Source of the DNA: Phytoactinopolyspora mesophila
Lineage (GTDB): Bacteria; Actinomycetota; Actinomycetes; Jiangellales; Jiangellaceae
NCBI RefSeq assembly: GCF_010122465.1
Contig: NZ_WLZY01000003.1
Span: 434,001-498,000, forward strand
Reading direction: 5' to 3'
Length of the DNA stretch: 64,000 nucleotides
Shown here: positions 17,164-26,553 of the stretch, piece by piece
Layout: each line of letters begins with the position of its first letter
How positions within the stretch are numbered: the first letter of the stretch is position 1
Notes under the pieces: generated by a model
What the model was told of the DNA's origin: nothing
The model's input: the letters and a program-made list of their open reading frames with translations, nothing else
The model's database searches: none
Program-made: the position numbers and the translations under genes

Positions 17164-17252
17164 GGTGATCGTCAGTACGTTGTGGTTGCTACAGGGGTGA
17201 TCGACAGCGCCTTGTGGCTGTCACCAACAACCAATACCCACTGACGATCACC
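17164..17252. repeat. 89-bp palindromic element, copy B1
   Basis: Outer arms GGTGATCGTCAGT (17164-17176) and ACTGACGATCACC (17240-17252) are exact complements. An inner imperfect hairpin lies at about 17196-17225 (GGTGATCGACAGC against GCTGTCACC). The first 21 bases match the start of copy B2 at 30678 with few differences, and both are exactly 89 bp. It lies between the convergent hppA and MocR genes. Confidence 0.75.
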
Positions 17253-17278
17253 CACGACTCGGGTCGAGAACGCGTCAA

Positions 17279-18580
17279 TCAGCGGGTGAAGGCCGCAACA
17301 GACACCACCACTCCTCGGTAGTGCTCGTCGTCCACCTCGGCCGTCGGCACCCCCACCCTGGTCATCTCCGCGATCAACGGCTTTGGTGAACGTGTTCGCA
17401 CGAACGTGTGCACACCGCCCGGCATCCCGCTGAGTTCCCCAAGTGAGCCGAGATGCGCCGCGAGCCGCTCCCGCCGTCGCGCGTAAACGTTGCGCACCCG
17501 GCGAATATGGCGGTCGAGCCCGCCAGATGAGATCAGCTCGGCCACAGTCAGTTGCACCATTGTCGAGAGGCCGAGATCGGTTCGCTCACGCTGCTCGCGA
17601 AGCCGCGATACGACGCCTTGTGGTGCGACGATCCATCCGATCCGCAGCCCGGGCGCGAGGACCTTCGACAACGATCCCAAGAGCACGACGGTGTCTGGGG
17701 CCAGCGCCTGCATCGCTGACGGCGTGTTCGGCGGCGCCAGGTGGGAGTCCCAGTCGTCTTCGATCACCCAGCGGCCCGCCTCGTTACAGGCATCCACCAG
17801 CGCGCGCCGTCGCTCAGCCGGCATCAGCGCACCGGTCGGGTACTGATGCGTCGGGGTGACGAGCACGGCACCGGCGCTGTCCGGAATGCTGTCGGGAATA
17901 AGACCCTGGTCGTCGATACGCACCGACTCGACCTGGACCAGCTGCCGCATCATCTGGGTGGATCCTGGCGACCCAGGGCTCTCCACTGCCCAAATCCGCA
18001 CTCCGAGCACCTCGGCCAGCAATGCCATTGCATGGGAGACCCCGCCGGTGACATGGATATCGTCCGGCGCGGCCGGAACCCCTCGGGTACGCCGAAGCCA
18101 GTCGGCCAGCACCGCGCGCAGCCGCGGATGCCCAGACGGGTCGGGATATCCCAGGTCGGCGCCTGCCAGTTTGGACATCGCCGCGCGCGTCGCCGCGGAC
18201 CAGGCTCGATACGGAAACAGCGCGGGGTCGGGAACACTTGGCGAGCGCGGCGGAGCCGCGGACGTCGGCGCGGCGGGGATGGCGGGGCCGATGCCGGGTG
18301 CACCAGCGACGACGGGCCGCCGGCGCGGCGCCATCCGGACAAATCCCTCAGCGGCCAGCTGCGAGTACACCGCGTCGGTGGTGCCCCGGGCCACCCCAAG
18401 GCTCGCGGCAAGATCCCTGGCACCGGGCAGGGCATCCCCTGCACCGAGCTGACCATTGTGGATGGCCGAGATCAGGCGGGCCCGGAGCCACCCACTCTTC
18501 CCGTTGTCCGGCACTTCGCCACACAACGCAGCCAGGCGAGAGGCATCGTCGGACAGCACTGGCCCAGTAAACCACTGCAC
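17279..18580 (-). CDS. MocR/PdxR-type regulator (GntR helix plus aminotransferase domain)
   Basis: A 433-residue regulator: a GntR winged helix at residues about 25-95 (LPGARDLAASLGVARGTTDAVYSQL) joined to a fold-type I aminotransferase-like domain. The PLP lysine is in SLSKVLAPGLRIGW. MocR proteins use PLP or an amino-substrate as effector and usually control a neighbouring divergent gene, here an EamA transporter, so control of amino-compound or vitamin export is inferred. The start GTG is 39 bp from the divergent transporter start. The protein ends 26 bp from palindromic element B1. Confidence 0.9.
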   Translation of the reverse strand: MQWFTGPVLSDDASRLAALCGEVPDNGKSGWLRARLISAIHNGQLGAGDALPGARDLAASLGVARGTTDAVYSQLAAEGFVRMAPRRRPVVAGAPGIGPAIPAAPTSAAPPRSPSVPDPALFPYRAWSAATRAAMSKLAGADLGYPDPSGHPRLRAVLADWLRRTRGVPAAPDDIHVTGGVSHAMALLAEVLGVRIWAVESPGSPGSTQMMRQLVQVESVRIDDQGLIPDSIPDSAGAVLVTPTHQYPTGALMPAERRRALVDACNEAGRWVIEDDWDSHLAPPNTPSAMQALAPDTVVLLGSLSKVLAPGLRIGWIVAPQGVVSRLREQRERTDLGLSTMVQLTVAELISSGGLDRHIRRVRNVYARRRERLAAHLGSLGELSGMPGGVHTFVRTRSPKPLIAEMTRVGVPTAEVDDEHYRGVVVSVAAFTR

Positions 18581-18603
18581 CTCTGGCCCTGTCTATAGGC
18601 CAG
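18557..18603. promoter_or_regulatory. Probable MocR control site
   Basis: The divergent MocR/transporter region holds CTGGCCC twice (about 18559 and 18583) and GGCCAG at 18598-18603, forming both direct and inverted repeats (CTGGCC, 9-bp spacer, GGCCAG). MocR regulators commonly bind repeats of this kind between divergent genes. Part of it overlaps the annotated MocR start. Confidence 0.45.
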
Positions 18604-18619
18604 TTACTCGGTCAGAGTC

Positions 18620-19639
18620 GTGCTTGTGCCTACTCTCATCGCTTCCCGGTCCCGAGTGCCGTCCACCACGGTCGGCGCAGCACGCTGTGCGGCCGGCATG
18701 GCGATCGTCGGCACTTCCATCGCGATCGCTCCGGCGCTGGCCGACTATCCCGTTCTGGCCGGACAAGCTTGGCGCTACCTGCTGGCCGGGCTGATTCTGG
18801 CTGCGCTGCTCATCCACCAAGCCACGCCCGGCGCGATGCCGTTTTCGCCCACCAACCGCCTGAGTGGCGCCATCGGACGCGGTTGTGCCCGAGCTCGCGC
18901 CGCCGCCCAACCGTTGTCGCGGGTGTCAACCAGCAACGCCCTGCGCCTGACCGGTATCGCCGTCACGGGCCTCGCCGCGTTCAACTGGCTGTTGATCGAA
19001 GGAACCCGGCACGCCGATCCGGCCTTCATGGCATCTGTGGTCGGAGCCACTCCTGTCGTCCTAGCACTGGCCGGGCCGCTGACGACCGGCGGCCGGGTCA
19101 AGCCTGCGACGGTCGTCGGCAGTGCACTCGTACTGGTGGGAATTGTGCTGGTGCATGGCGCCACCGGCGCCCCATTGGTCGCACTTCCGTATGCCCTCGG
19201 CTTTCTCGCCTGCGAGGTGGCTTTCACCCTTCTGGCCGTCCCAGTGCTGCGAGAACTGACACCTCTGCAACTCTCGGCCTCGGTCTGCCTGATCGCGACG
19301 CCCATACTCGCCGTTCTGAGCATCTTCGAACCGGGCCCGAGCCTGCAACTGCCAACCGGGACCGAGACGCTGGCACTGCTCTATATGGCGGTCCTGACCA
19401 CAGCGGTGGCGTTCCTCCTTTGGTACAGCGGCGTAGCCCAGCTCGGCGCCGACCGGGCCGGGCTATTCGTCGGCATCATGCCCGTCGCCGGCTATCTGGC
19501 GGGTCTGGTGCTCGGCACCTCGACATGGGCGGTACCGGCGCTCATCGGCGTCACGTTGTGTGGCCTCGGCATCGCGGTAGGGCTCACCCCGAGTCGCCGG
19601 CGCTCCAACGCCGGCGACCCAAGCAGAGCCAACCAATAG
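18620..19639 (+). CDS. EamA/DMT-family transporter
   Basis: A 339-residue inner-membrane transporter with about ten hydrophobic helices in two EamA repeats (for example LTGIAVTGLAAFNWLLIEGTRHADPAFMASVVGATPVVLAL). A hydrophilic loop of about 35 residues after helix 2 is longer than usual. The start is a GTG at 18620; an internal ATG at 18698 would shorten the N-terminus and remains possible. Divergent to MocR, so it is the likely regulated target. The substrate is unknown. Confidence 0.87.
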   Translation: MLVPTLIASRSRVPSTTVGAARCAAGMAIVGTSIAIAPALADYPVLAGQAWRYLLAGLILAALLIHQATPGAMPFSPTNRLSGAIGRGCARARAAAQPLSRVSTSNALRLTGIAVTGLAAFNWLLIEGTRHADPAFMASVVGATPVVLALAGPLTTGGRVKPATVVGSALVLVGIVLVHGATGAPLVALPYALGFLACEVAFTLLAVPVLRELTPLQLSASVCLIATPILAVLSIFEPGPSLQLPTGTETLALLYMAVLTTAVAFLLWYSGVAQLGADRAGLFVGIMPVAGYLAGLVLGTSTWAVPALIGVTLCGLGIAVGLTPSRRRSNAGDPSRANQ

Positions 19640-19650
19640 ACCCAGCACCG

Positions 19651-20502
19651 TTACCGGCTCAGCCGCTGGAAGCGGCGGACCGCCAGTGGCAGGAAGATCG
19701 CGGTGATGATCACCGGCCAGACCAGGGCCATCAGCAACGCGTTCTGCTCGATCCAGGTATCGCCCACGGCAGGCGGGTTACCGAACAGTTCACGCGCCGC
19801 CGTCACCGTCGACGACACCGGATTCCACAACGCGATGGTTCCCAGCCAAGTCGGCATCAGGGACGGCGCGACGAACACGCTGGAGATCATCGCGAACGGG
19901 AACGCCACGGCGAACAGGCTTCCGGCTGCTTCCTCGTTCGGCACCAGCAGACCGAGCCAGACACCCACCCAGATCAGCGCGAACCGCAAGAGGAGGAACA
20001 GCGCGAACGCCGCCAGCGTCCCCAGGATGCCGCCTTGTGAACGCCATCCAACGACGAGAGCGGTCATGGCCAAGACCAGGAGATCGAGCGTGGCTGCGAT
20101 GAGATCGCCGCCTCCACGGCCGGTGACGACGGCGGACGGTGCCATCGGCATCGACCGGAAGCGGTCGGTGACACCCTTGGTGGTGTCGAAAACCACCGCG
20201 TACGCCGTGTTCATGAACGCCATCGCCATGGTCATCCCGAACAGGCCAGGCATGAGGAACTCGCGGTAGTCACCCCCGCCCGGCACCGACATCGCACTGC
20301 CGAAGACATACCCGAACAGCAGCACGGACACGATCGGGAAACCGAGCTGCCAAGCGATGTTCGACGGCTGCCGGACGTAATGGGTCATACCGCGGCGCAC
20401 AATGGTCCAGCCGTCGGCGAAGGCCCAATACAGCCGCCGGCTAGGACCGTCGTCAGGGACGTCCGCCGTCGACGGACTCGAGTGGATCGTCTGGGTACTC
20501 AT
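19651..20502 (-). CDS. ABC-2 type exporter permease (DrrB-like)
   Basis: A 283-residue permease with six hydrophobic segments in ABC-2 arrangement. The N-terminal segment [37 protein letters not shown] and the later [15 protein letters not shown] are typical of daunorubicin-resistance DrrB relatives. Its start overlaps the ATPase stop by 4 bp, so both are made together. It should form the membrane channel of an efflux pump for hydrophobic drugs or lipids. Confidence 0.9.
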   Translation of the reverse strand: MSTQTIHSSPSTADVPDDGPSRRLYWAFADGWTIVRRGMTHYVRQPSNIAWQLGFPIVSVLLFGYVFGSAMSVPGGGDYREFLMPGLFGMTMAMAFMNTAYAVVFDTTKGVTDRFRSMPMAPSAVVTGRGGGDLIAATLDLLVLAMTALVVGWRSQGGILGTLAAFALFLLLRFALIWVGVWLGLLVPNEEAAGSLFAVAFPFAMISSVFVAPSLMPTWLGTIALWNPVSSTVTAARELFGNPPAVGDTWIEQNALLMALVWPVIITAIFLPLAVRRFQRLSR

Positions 20503-21485
20503 TCTCCGCTGCTCCCGTTGCCGTGCTGTGCTGCCGTTTCGCTTTCTGCCCGGTGGCCGGTGATCGTCAAGAAGACCTCATCCAGCGTCGGCCGCCGCAG
20601 TCCGATGTCTTCGACGCCGACACCTGCGTCCTGCAGTGTCCGTGCCACCTCGGTGAGCGCCGCCACTCGATCAGTTACCGGCGCGTGTATGCGGCGGTCT
20701 TCGTCATCGATGCCCGGCTCGGCGGATGCGACCTGCGCGACCACTTTGACGGCCTGCGGGATGTCCGACGGCTCTTGGACAACGACCTCGATGCGGTCTC
20801 CCCCAACGATGTTCTTCAGCCCACCGGGAGTGTCGTCAGCCACGACGCGGCCGTTGTCGATCACGGCGATCCGCTCGGCAAGCTGGTCGGCCTCGTCCAG
20901 GTACTGAGTGGTCAGGAGCACCGTCGTACCCTGCTCCACCAATGAACGAATCGCTTGCCATACCTCGTTGCGGCCCCGAGGATCCAGGCCGGTGGTGGGT
21001 TCATCCAGAAACAGCACGTCTGGAGAGAGGATCATGCTCGCGGCCAGATCGAGCCGGCGCCGCATCCCGCCGCTGTACTCTTTGACCCCCTTACCCGCGG
21101 CCTCCACCAGGTCGAACTGCTCCAGCAGCTCTTCCGCGCGCAGCGCCGCCCGCTTGGGACCGAGATGGAATAGCCGACCGAACATCCGCAGGTTCTGCCG
21201 GCCAGTCAGCACCTCGTCAAGAGCGGCGTACTGTCCGGTGAAGCCGATCTTGCTCCGCACCTGCCGGGGCCGCTTGACCACATCGAAGCCGGCCACCTCC
21301 GCTCTTCCGCCGTCCAGCCGGACCAGAGTGGCCAGGATCCGGACGGCTGTTGTCTTACCCGCACCGTTCGGCCCAAGCAGGCCGTAAACCGTTCCCCGAG
21401 GCACGACGAGGTCGAAGCCATCGAGGGCTCGCTTCTCCTTGTACTGCTTCACAAGCCCTTCGGCGACGATCGCGGTCTCAGCCAC
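20499..21485 (-). CDS. DrrA-like ABC exporter ATP-binding protein
   Basis: A 328-residue cytosolic ATPase. Walker A is GPNGAGKTT, the Q-loop is in [11 protein letters not shown], the signature is [12 protein letters not shown], Walker B is [13 protein letters not shown], and [12 protein letters not shown] has Gln in the H-loop position, as usual in the DrrA group. A C-terminal domain (about 100 residues) contains the DrrA-type [18 protein letters not shown] 21485 is chosen because AAGGAGG lies 4 bases upstream; an earlier in-frame start at 21527 exists. Paired with the permease and divergent from a TetR regulator. Confidence 0.93.
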   Translation of the reverse strand: MAETAIVAEGLVKQYKEKRALDGFDLVVPRGTVYGLLGPNGAGKTTAVRILATLVRLDGGRAEVAGFDVVKRPRQVRSKIGFTGQYAALDEVLTGRQNLRMFGRLFHLGPKRAALRAEELLEQFDLVEAAGKGVKEYSGGMRRRLDLAASMILSPDVLFLDEPTTGLDPRGRNEVWQAIRSLVEQGTTVLLTTQYLDEADQLAERIAVIDNGRVVADDTPGGLKNIVGGDRIEVVVQEPSDIPQAVKVVAQVASAEPGIDDEDRRIHAPVTDRVAALTEVARTLQDAGVGVEDIGLRRPTLDEVFLTITGHRAESETAAQHGNGSSGE

Positions 21486-21529
21486 GACGCCTCCTTTCCT
21501 TCTCTTCGGTGCCCAATCCGAGCACAACT

Positions 21530-21556
21530 GCGTACACTATACCCTCAACGCGTACA
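21530..21556. promoter_or_regulatory. Possible TetR/exporter control region
   Basis: GCGTACA occurs at 21530-21536 and 21550-21556, exactly 20 bp apart (two helical turns). Between them ACTATA reads TATAGT on the minus strand, a plausible -10 for the exporter. The spacing suggests a regulator site, most simply for the adjacent TetR protein. Confidence 0.35.
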
Positions 21557-21746
21557 GCGCACGCATTTATTTCTTCAAGACCATCCGACGGTCACTCGAT
21601 TCCGATCGCTCGGTTCCGAGTATATAGCTGTGCCGTGCACTCGGAGCAACTCGGCTGAAAGACACCCAGGAGCTACCCATGACACGTCACCATTCCCGCG
21701 AGCCAGGTAACGCGCCTACTACCAGGCGCTCTAAGCTGGACAGACC

Positions 21747-22505
21747 ATGACGACGGAGTACAGCGGCAGCGGCGACGTCTCCAGCAGCCTGGAGTTGATG
21801 TGGGGGCTACGTGAGCGATCCACTCGCGGGCCCAAACCAGGGCTGACTCTCCCCAAGATCGTCGAGGCGGCTATCGAGGTGGCCGACGCAGAAGGGCTCA
21901 GCGCGCTGTCAATGCGCCGGGTCGCGACCAACCTCGGGGTCGGCACCATGTCGCTTTATCGCTACGTACCGGGTAAGAACGAGTTGCTCGACTTGATGCT
22001 GGATCACGTCTCCGGGCCGGACGACATCCTCGACTACGAGCCTTCGAGCTGGCGAGATCTCTTGAACCGAATGGCCCACGACACCTGGCAGCTGTGTATG
22101 CGGCATCCGTGGTACCCGTTCGTCGACCAGGCTCGCCCACTGATCGGGCCCAATGGGCTACTGGGCCTCGAGTACATTTTCCGCCACCTGCGTGGGACCG
22201 GCCTGGGGGACCAACAGCTAGTGATGATCATCGGCCTGATCGACGATTTCGTGACCGGGATGGCGCGCACTCACATCAGCTCCAAGCAGGCCGAGGAACG
22301 CACCGGCATCAGCAACGACGAGTTCTGGGCCACCCAGGAGCCGATCCTCAGCAGAGCCATGGAAAGCGGCCAGTACCCCACGATGGCCGGACTGGACGAG
22401 AACACCTTCGCATTCGGCTATGAAGAGCATTTCGAGTTCGGCCTGGCGCGTATCCTCGATGGTCTCGAAGTCTTCATCGAAGGCCGCCCCGGCGCGGCAA
22501 AATGA
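21747..22505 (+). CDS. TetR family regulator with TetR_C domain
   Basis: A 252-residue repressor. The helix-turn-helix is at residues about 45-75 (MRRVATNLGVGTMSLYRYVPGKNELLDLMLD). The long C-terminal half with MAHDTWQLCMRHPWYPFV matches the tetracycline-repressor C-terminal group that often controls efflux pumps. It is divergent from the DrrAB-like exporter, its likely target. Its 3' end overlaps the convergent hmuV gene by 32 bp, an unusually close packing of two unrelated units. Confidence 0.9.
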   Translation: MTTEYSGSGDVSSSLELMWGLRERSTRGPKPGLTLPKIVEAAIEVADAEGLSALSMRRVATNLGVGTMSLYRYVPGKNELLDLMLDHVSGPDDILDYEPSSWRDLLNRMAHDTWQLCMRHPWYPFVDQARPLIGPNGLLGLEYIFRHLRGTGLGDQQLVMIIGLIDDFVTGMARTHISSKQAEERTGISNDEFWATQEPILSRAMESGQYPTMAGLDENTFAFGYEEHFEFGLARILDGLEVFIEGRPGAAK

Positions 22506-23310
22506 TCGGTGTCGCCGCATCAGGGTGTTCGAGCACCTCAACGTCATGCTTGTAGACATCGCTGAGGAGTTCACTGGAGAACACGTCGCCCGGCCGCCCC
22601 TGTGCTGCCATCCGGCCCTGGGAAAGCACAGCAACCCGATCGGCGTAGGCGGCGGCCAAGTTCAGGTCATGCAGAACCACCACCACCGCGTCGCCCGCGG
22701 CTGCGCGATCGCGGGCCACTTCTAGAACCAGTTCTTGGTGATGCAGGTCCAACGCCGCGGTCGGCTCGTCGAGCAAGATCACCTGGGTCCGCTGAGCCAG
22801 CACCCGGGCCAACGCCACACGAGCTCGTTCACCGCCGGAGAGCGAGCCGAACCGCCGAGTCGCAAACGACTCCACATCGGTCGCGGCCATCGCCTCCAGG
22901 ACCGCTTTCTCGTCGTCGTCCTCGAGTGAAGTCCCCGACCACGGGGCACGACCCATCGCGACAACTTCGGCGACGGTGAACGGGAACGAGAGGGTGATCT
23001 GCTGCAGCAAAACTGACCGGCGCATCCCCGATTCGGTAGGCGTCCAGTGCTGAACCACCCGCCCGAACAGCTCGGCTGTACCTTCGTCTGGGATCACATC
23101 GCCGGTCAAGACCGACAACAACGTCGACTTCCCGGCGCCGTTCGGACCCACGAGGGCGACGACCTCTCCGGTATACACCTCGAGGGACACCTCGCGCAGA
23201 ATCGGCACGCCACCGAACCGCACCCCTACCGCTTGGGCGGAGATGGCTGGCAGCCCTGGGGACAGCCTGCCCGGCAACCTCGACGATCGGCGCCAGCTCA
23301 TCGCCGTCAT
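22474..23310 (-). CDS. hmuV: Heme ABC transporter ATP-binding protein
   Basis: A 278-residue importer ATPase. Walker A is GPNGAGKST, the signature is LSGGERARVALARVL, Walker B is VILLDEPTAALD and the H-loop is VVVLHDLNLAA. The sequence is of the BtuD/HmuV type that serves heme, siderophore and B12 importers; the oxygenase and HtaA genes in the same locus point to heme. ATG 23310 overlaps the hmuU stop as ATGA; a GTG 6 bases earlier is possible. It is the last gene of the leftward heme operon. Confidence 0.92.
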   Translation of the reverse strand: MTAMSWRRSSRLPGRLSPGLPAISAQAVGVRFGGVPILREVSLEVYTGEVVALVGPNGAGKSTLLSVLTGDVIPDEGTAELFGRVVQHWTPTESGMRRSVLLQQITLSFPFTVAEVVAMGRAPWSGTSLEDDDEKAVLEAMAATDVESFATRRFGSLSGGERARVALARVLAQRTQVILLDEPTAALDLHHQELVLEVARDRAAAGDAVVVVLHDLNLAAAYADRVAVLSQGRMAAQGRPGDVFSSELLSDVYKHDVEVLEHPDAATPIILPRRGGLR

Positions 23311-24512
23311 GCCCACCCTCCTGCACGGTTACGGGTCCGGCGCAACAACCAAAAGAAGAACGGACCACCCACCAGGGCCGTGAGCATGCCGATCGGTAGA
23401 TCGGCGTAGGCGATCGCGGTGCGGGCGACCAGGTCGGCGGTGACGAGGAGCACCGCGCCACCCAGCGCGCTTGCCGGAATCAGTAGCCGATGCCCAGGCC
23501 CGACGAGCATCCGGATCAGATGCGGAACGACCAGCCCGACGAATCCGATGACACCGGCGAACGCCACCCCAGCGCCGACGAGCATCGCTACCGCCGTGAT
23601 GGCGAGTATCCGGACCCGCTCCACATTGACTCCGAGGTGGCGCGCGGCCCGATCACCGAGCGACAGCAGATCCATCGGCTTCGCCAGTACCAACGCCGCG
23701 ACCAAGCCGACCACGATGAAGGGGGCCACAGCGGCGACGGCCATCCAGCGGGCGCCGTTCAGACTGCCCATCTGCCAGAAGACAATCTGCTCTCGCGCCT
23801 CCGGAGTGGCGACGAAGGTGGCGAAGGCCACAATCGCGAAGGCGACCGCGGTCACCGCGACGCCCGTGAGGATCATCGTCACCACCTCGGTCCGCCCGCC
23901 GACACGGGACAGGGCGTAGACGAGAAGCGTCGCGACCAGACCGGTGGTGAACGCCGCCACCGGAACCGTCCACTCACCAAGCACGCTGGCGCCGGTCACG
24001 AACACCAGGCTGGCGCCCACGGCTGCTCCCGGCGAAACCCCGACGATGGCCGGCTCGGCCAACGGATTGCCGAAGGTGCCCTGCATCAGCGCACCGGCGG
24101 TGGCCAGCGCGGCTCCCACCAAGACGGCGAGCACGACCCTGGGGAAGCGCACCAGCCACAACGTGTTCTCCCCTTGTGGGTGCTCGGGCAGGGGACCGAT
24201 GTCGAGCGGAAGGTCGACGGTGACACCGACCCACGCCAGCAGCCGCTCCAGCCCGGAGTCGAGCCGGTGCATGATCGATCCAGCCACTTCCGCCGGCGCG
24301 ATCGCGAGCTGACCACGCCCCGCCGCCAGGACGATGACCACCAACAACGCCGCTGTGAGCCCCGCCAGCAGAAGTGTCGCCCGAAGTCGCGCCGACATCG
24401 CGCGCGACGTCGGTGTTTCCGAGGGCGGTTCTCCCGCGGATGCCGCCGCGCCGCTCGGCGACCTTCCCGAACGCGCCGGCCGATCGGTCCCGGCCCTGGA
24501 TGTGACACTCAC
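23307..24512 (-). CDS. hmuU: Heme ABC transporter permease
   Basis: A 401-residue FecCD-family permease with about ten helices. Recognisable segments are RFPRVVLAVLVGAALATAGALMQGTFGNPLAEPAIVGVSPGAAVGA near the second helix and GFVGLVVPHLIRMLVGPGHRLLIP, the coupling region that contacts the ATPase. An N-terminal Ser/Pro/Arg-rich tail of about 40 residues precedes helix 1. The start GTG overlaps the hmuT stop as GTGA. It carries heme released by HmuT across the membrane. Confidence 0.92.
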   Translation of the reverse strand: MSVTSRAGTDRPARSGRSPSGAAASAGEPPSETPTSRAMSARLRATLLLAGLTAALLVVIVLAAGRGQLAIAPAEVAGSIMHRLDSGLERLLAWVGVTVDLPLDIGPLPEHPQGENTLWLVRFPRVVLAVLVGAALATAGALMQGTFGNPLAEPAIVGVSPGAAVGASLVFVTGASVLGEWTVPVAAFTTGLVATLLVYALSRVGGRTEVVTMILTGVAVTAVAFAIVAFATFVATPEAREQIVFWQMGSLNGARWMAVAAVAPFIVVGLVAALVLAKPMDLLSLGDRAARHLGVNVERVRILAITAVAMLVGAGVAFAGVIGFVGLVVPHLIRMLVGPGHRLLIPASALGGAVLLVTADLVARTAIAYADLPIGMLTALVGGPFFFWLLRRTRNRAGGWA

Positions 24513-25771
24513 GGCGCGTAGACGGCCTCGGCGAGGGCGGCAATGGTCCGCCCGGTTCGCGGTCCGAAACTCAGCAGCTGGGTGTCCGCCATGTCCACGA
24601 CTCGTTGCTTCTCCCCCGCGGGCGTCTGAGCCACACCTGGGATCTTCGCCAGGCCGCCGACGCCTCCGATGGAGTTCAACCCTTCGGTCATCATGATGAT
24701 GACGTCGGGACTGGCTTCTATCAGTGCTTCGGACGTTATCTGGGTAAACGAGCGGCCGAGACCGATGTCTGTGCCGACGTCGATCGCCCCGATCGCCTGG
24801 ATCATGGCGTCCGCGCCAGAGCCCGGCCCAGCCAGGAGCTGAACCGCGCCGCCACGGGTATAGAGGAAAGCGATACGTAAGGGCCCGGCGTCCTCTGGTG
24901 CCCAGGACATCGACCCAAGGATCTCTTCCTCCGTCTGTTCGACCAGCATCTCGCCCACCTCCGGCACCCCGAGAGCACCGGCCACGGCCCGGATCTGGCT
25001 AGGCACCCCACCGAGGGTGCGAGCGTCGTCGAAGAAGATCACCGGGATACCCGCGTCTCGAAGCTGCTGTTGAACCTCGGGCGGGCCGATACTCGCGTCG
25101 GTGAGGACCACGCTGGGGTTGAGATCCAGAATGGCTTCGGCATTGAGGTCGTGGGCGCCGGGCGTGACCACCGGCAGGTGCTCGGCCTGCGGGAATCCGG
25201 TGGAGGTGTCGCGCCCCACCACGTAATCACCCATGCCGAGGCTGAACACGATCTCGGCCAGGGTGCCGTAGAGGTCGACGGCCAGAATCCGGCTGGTTTC
25301 AGTCACCTGCACTGTCTCGCCGTCGCAGGATTCGACAGTAACCGGGAGTTTCGGGGCGGGATCGTTGACCACCGGGTGGATGTTCTCATCGGCGATCTCG
25401 GCGGTGGACGGTCCGCTCAGCGTGCGTGGGTCAGGCCGGTTGGTGGCGTCTCGGCCAGCACTGGCAGGTTGCTCGAACGGGCGCCCATCGGCGTCGACGG
25501 AGACCGCGAAGCCCTCGACGGGGTCGGGGCACGCGTTGACGACGGAATCCCCGGCGGCGTCCGCGTTCGGCACGGCTTCGTCGCGGTCCGCCTCGACGTC
25601 GTCGTCGTTGCTCTCCCCGCCCGCGGCATTCCCCTCCGCACCGGCGGGTCCGCTCACCTCACCTGCCCCAGGCGGGCTTGCCTCACCCCCGCACCCGACG
25701 ACGAGAAGGCCGGCTACCGCCAGCACACACACGAGGCGGCGGGAATCGCGACGAAGCACACTCGATGGCAC
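24509..25771 (-). CDS. hmuT: Heme-binding lipoprotein of ABC importer
   Basis: A 420-residue substrate-binding lipoprotein. A signal peptide ends in the lipobox VVGCGG, then about 100 residues rich in Asp, Glu and Ala form a flexible linker, and a cluster III periplasmic-binding (HemT/BtuF-type) fold begins at about residue 155 (SRILAVDLYGTLAEIVFSLG, DYVVGRD, LNPSVVLTD). Length is above the usual 330-360 because of the acidic linker, which should let it reach through the wall toward the surface HtaA proteins. Start GTG 25771; 12 bp after the oxygenase stop. Confidence 0.92.
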   Translation of the reverse strand: MPSSVLRRDSRRLVCVLAVAGLLVVGCGGEASPPGAGEVSGPAGAEGNAAGGESNDDDVEADRDEAVPNADAAGDSVVNACPDPVEGFAVSVDADGRPFEQPASAGRDATNRPDPRTLSGPSTAEIADENIHPVVNDPAPKLPVTVESCDGETVQVTETSRILAVDLYGTLAEIVFSLGMGDYVVGRDTSTGFPQAEHLPVVTPGAHDLNAEAILDLNPSVVLTDASIGPPEVQQQLRDAGIPVIFFDDARTLGGVPSQIRAVAGALGVPEVGEMLVEQTEEEILGSMSWAPEDAGPLRIAFLYTRGGAVQLLAGPGSGADAMIQAIGAIDVGTDIGLGRSFTQITSEALIEASPDVIIMMTEGLNSIGGVGGLAKIPGVAQTPAGEKQRVVDMADTQLLSFGPRTGRTIAALAEAVYAP

Positions 25772-25783
25772 CCTGACCGCCTC

Positions 25784-26452
25784 TCAGAGCCCGGTGCCGA
25801 GCTCGACGGCGCGGCTCAATTCGACGAACACGTCGGTGTTGAGCCGGTAGGCAGTCAACACCTCCTGAATGACGCGCTCCTGCTCGTCCGGGTCCAACGC
25901 GAGTGCGTCCAGCTTGTCCCGGTAGGCGTCCTTGAACAGCTTGGGACGCGGAATCCGGTCGAACCGATAGAAGCTGATCCCGGCGCCCTCGATGCCGTAG
26001 ACGCGGCCGACCACCTGACCGATAGCCAGTCCACCGGAGAGATCGCCTAGGTAGCGGGTGTAATGATGCGCAACGAACCCAGCCGGCCATCCAGCCATGT
26101 CGCGGATGCGGGCGGCGTAGCGCCGAGTGGCCGGCAGCGGCGTGATTCGCTCACGCCATCCCGGCTCGAGCAGAGCGTCGAGATCCTCTCGCAGGTGCGG
26201 CACACGCACCAGGTCGTCTGTGACGAACGCCCCGGCACAAGGGTTGTTACGTAGCTCACGCCCCACCGCTTCGAGTGCCTCGTAGATGAAGAGGTGCTGG
26301 ATAACCATCTGGGCGTATCCGCCGCGGTCGATCTCCCCGTTCATCAGCGCTTTCATGAAGCTGGCCCCTTCGGCCCGCTGGTGCACGCCCCTGCTGCGAT
26401 CCCGCAGCAATTGGGCAAAGGACGGTCGTCGATCCGTGGTCGTCGCAGTCAC
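25784..26452 (-). CDS. hmuO: Heme oxygenase
   Basis: A 222-residue biliverdin-producing heme oxygenase that opens imported heme and releases iron. The proximal ligand is His24 in RGVHQRAEGASFMKALMNG, and the distal-helix glycines are in YLGDLSGGLAIGQVVGR, both diagnostic of the HmuO/HO-1 family. GTG 26452 is preferred because GAGGAG at 26463-26458 (minus strand) lies 5 bases upstream; GTG 26458 would overlap that ribosome site. First gene of the iron-controlled leftward operon. Confidence 0.94.
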   Translation of the reverse strand: MTATTTDRRPSFAQLLRDRSRGVHQRAEGASFMKALMNGEIDRGGYAQMVIQHLFIYEALEAVGRELRNNPCAGAFVTDDLVRVPHLREDLDALLEPGWRERITPLPATRRYAARIRDMAGWPAGFVAHHYTRYLGDLSGGLAIGQVVGRVYGIEGAGISFYRFDRIPRPKLFKDAYRDKLDALALDPDEQERVIQEVLTAYRLNTDVFVELSRAVELGTGL

Positions 26453-26474
26453 AAGCACTCCTCAAGCCGACAAA

Positions 26475-26493
26475 TTAAGGTTAGCCTACCCGA
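26475..26493. promoter_or_regulatory. IdeR/DtxR iron box 1
   Basis: TTAAGGTTAGCCTACCCGA matches the DtxR/IdeR consensus TTAGGTTAGCCTAACCTAA at most positions, including the GGTTAGCCTA core. It lies just upstream of the heme oxygenase start and should repress hmuO-hmuTUV when iron is plentiful. Confidence 0.8.
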
Positions 26494-26495
26494 AA

Positions 26496-26514
26496 CGAGG
26501 TAAGCCTTACCTAG
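26496..26514. promoter_or_regulatory. IdeR/DtxR iron box 2
   Basis: AGGTAAG-C-CTTACCT (26498-26512) is a perfect inverted repeat with one central base and the AGGNNAGCCTNNCCT pattern of an iron box. It adjoins box 1 and faces the rightward surface-protein genes, so the two boxes probably control the divergent heme operons together. Confidence 0.8.
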
Positions 26515-26553
26515 TTGACCTATGGTCCAATTCGCATACATCAGAGGTGGAAG

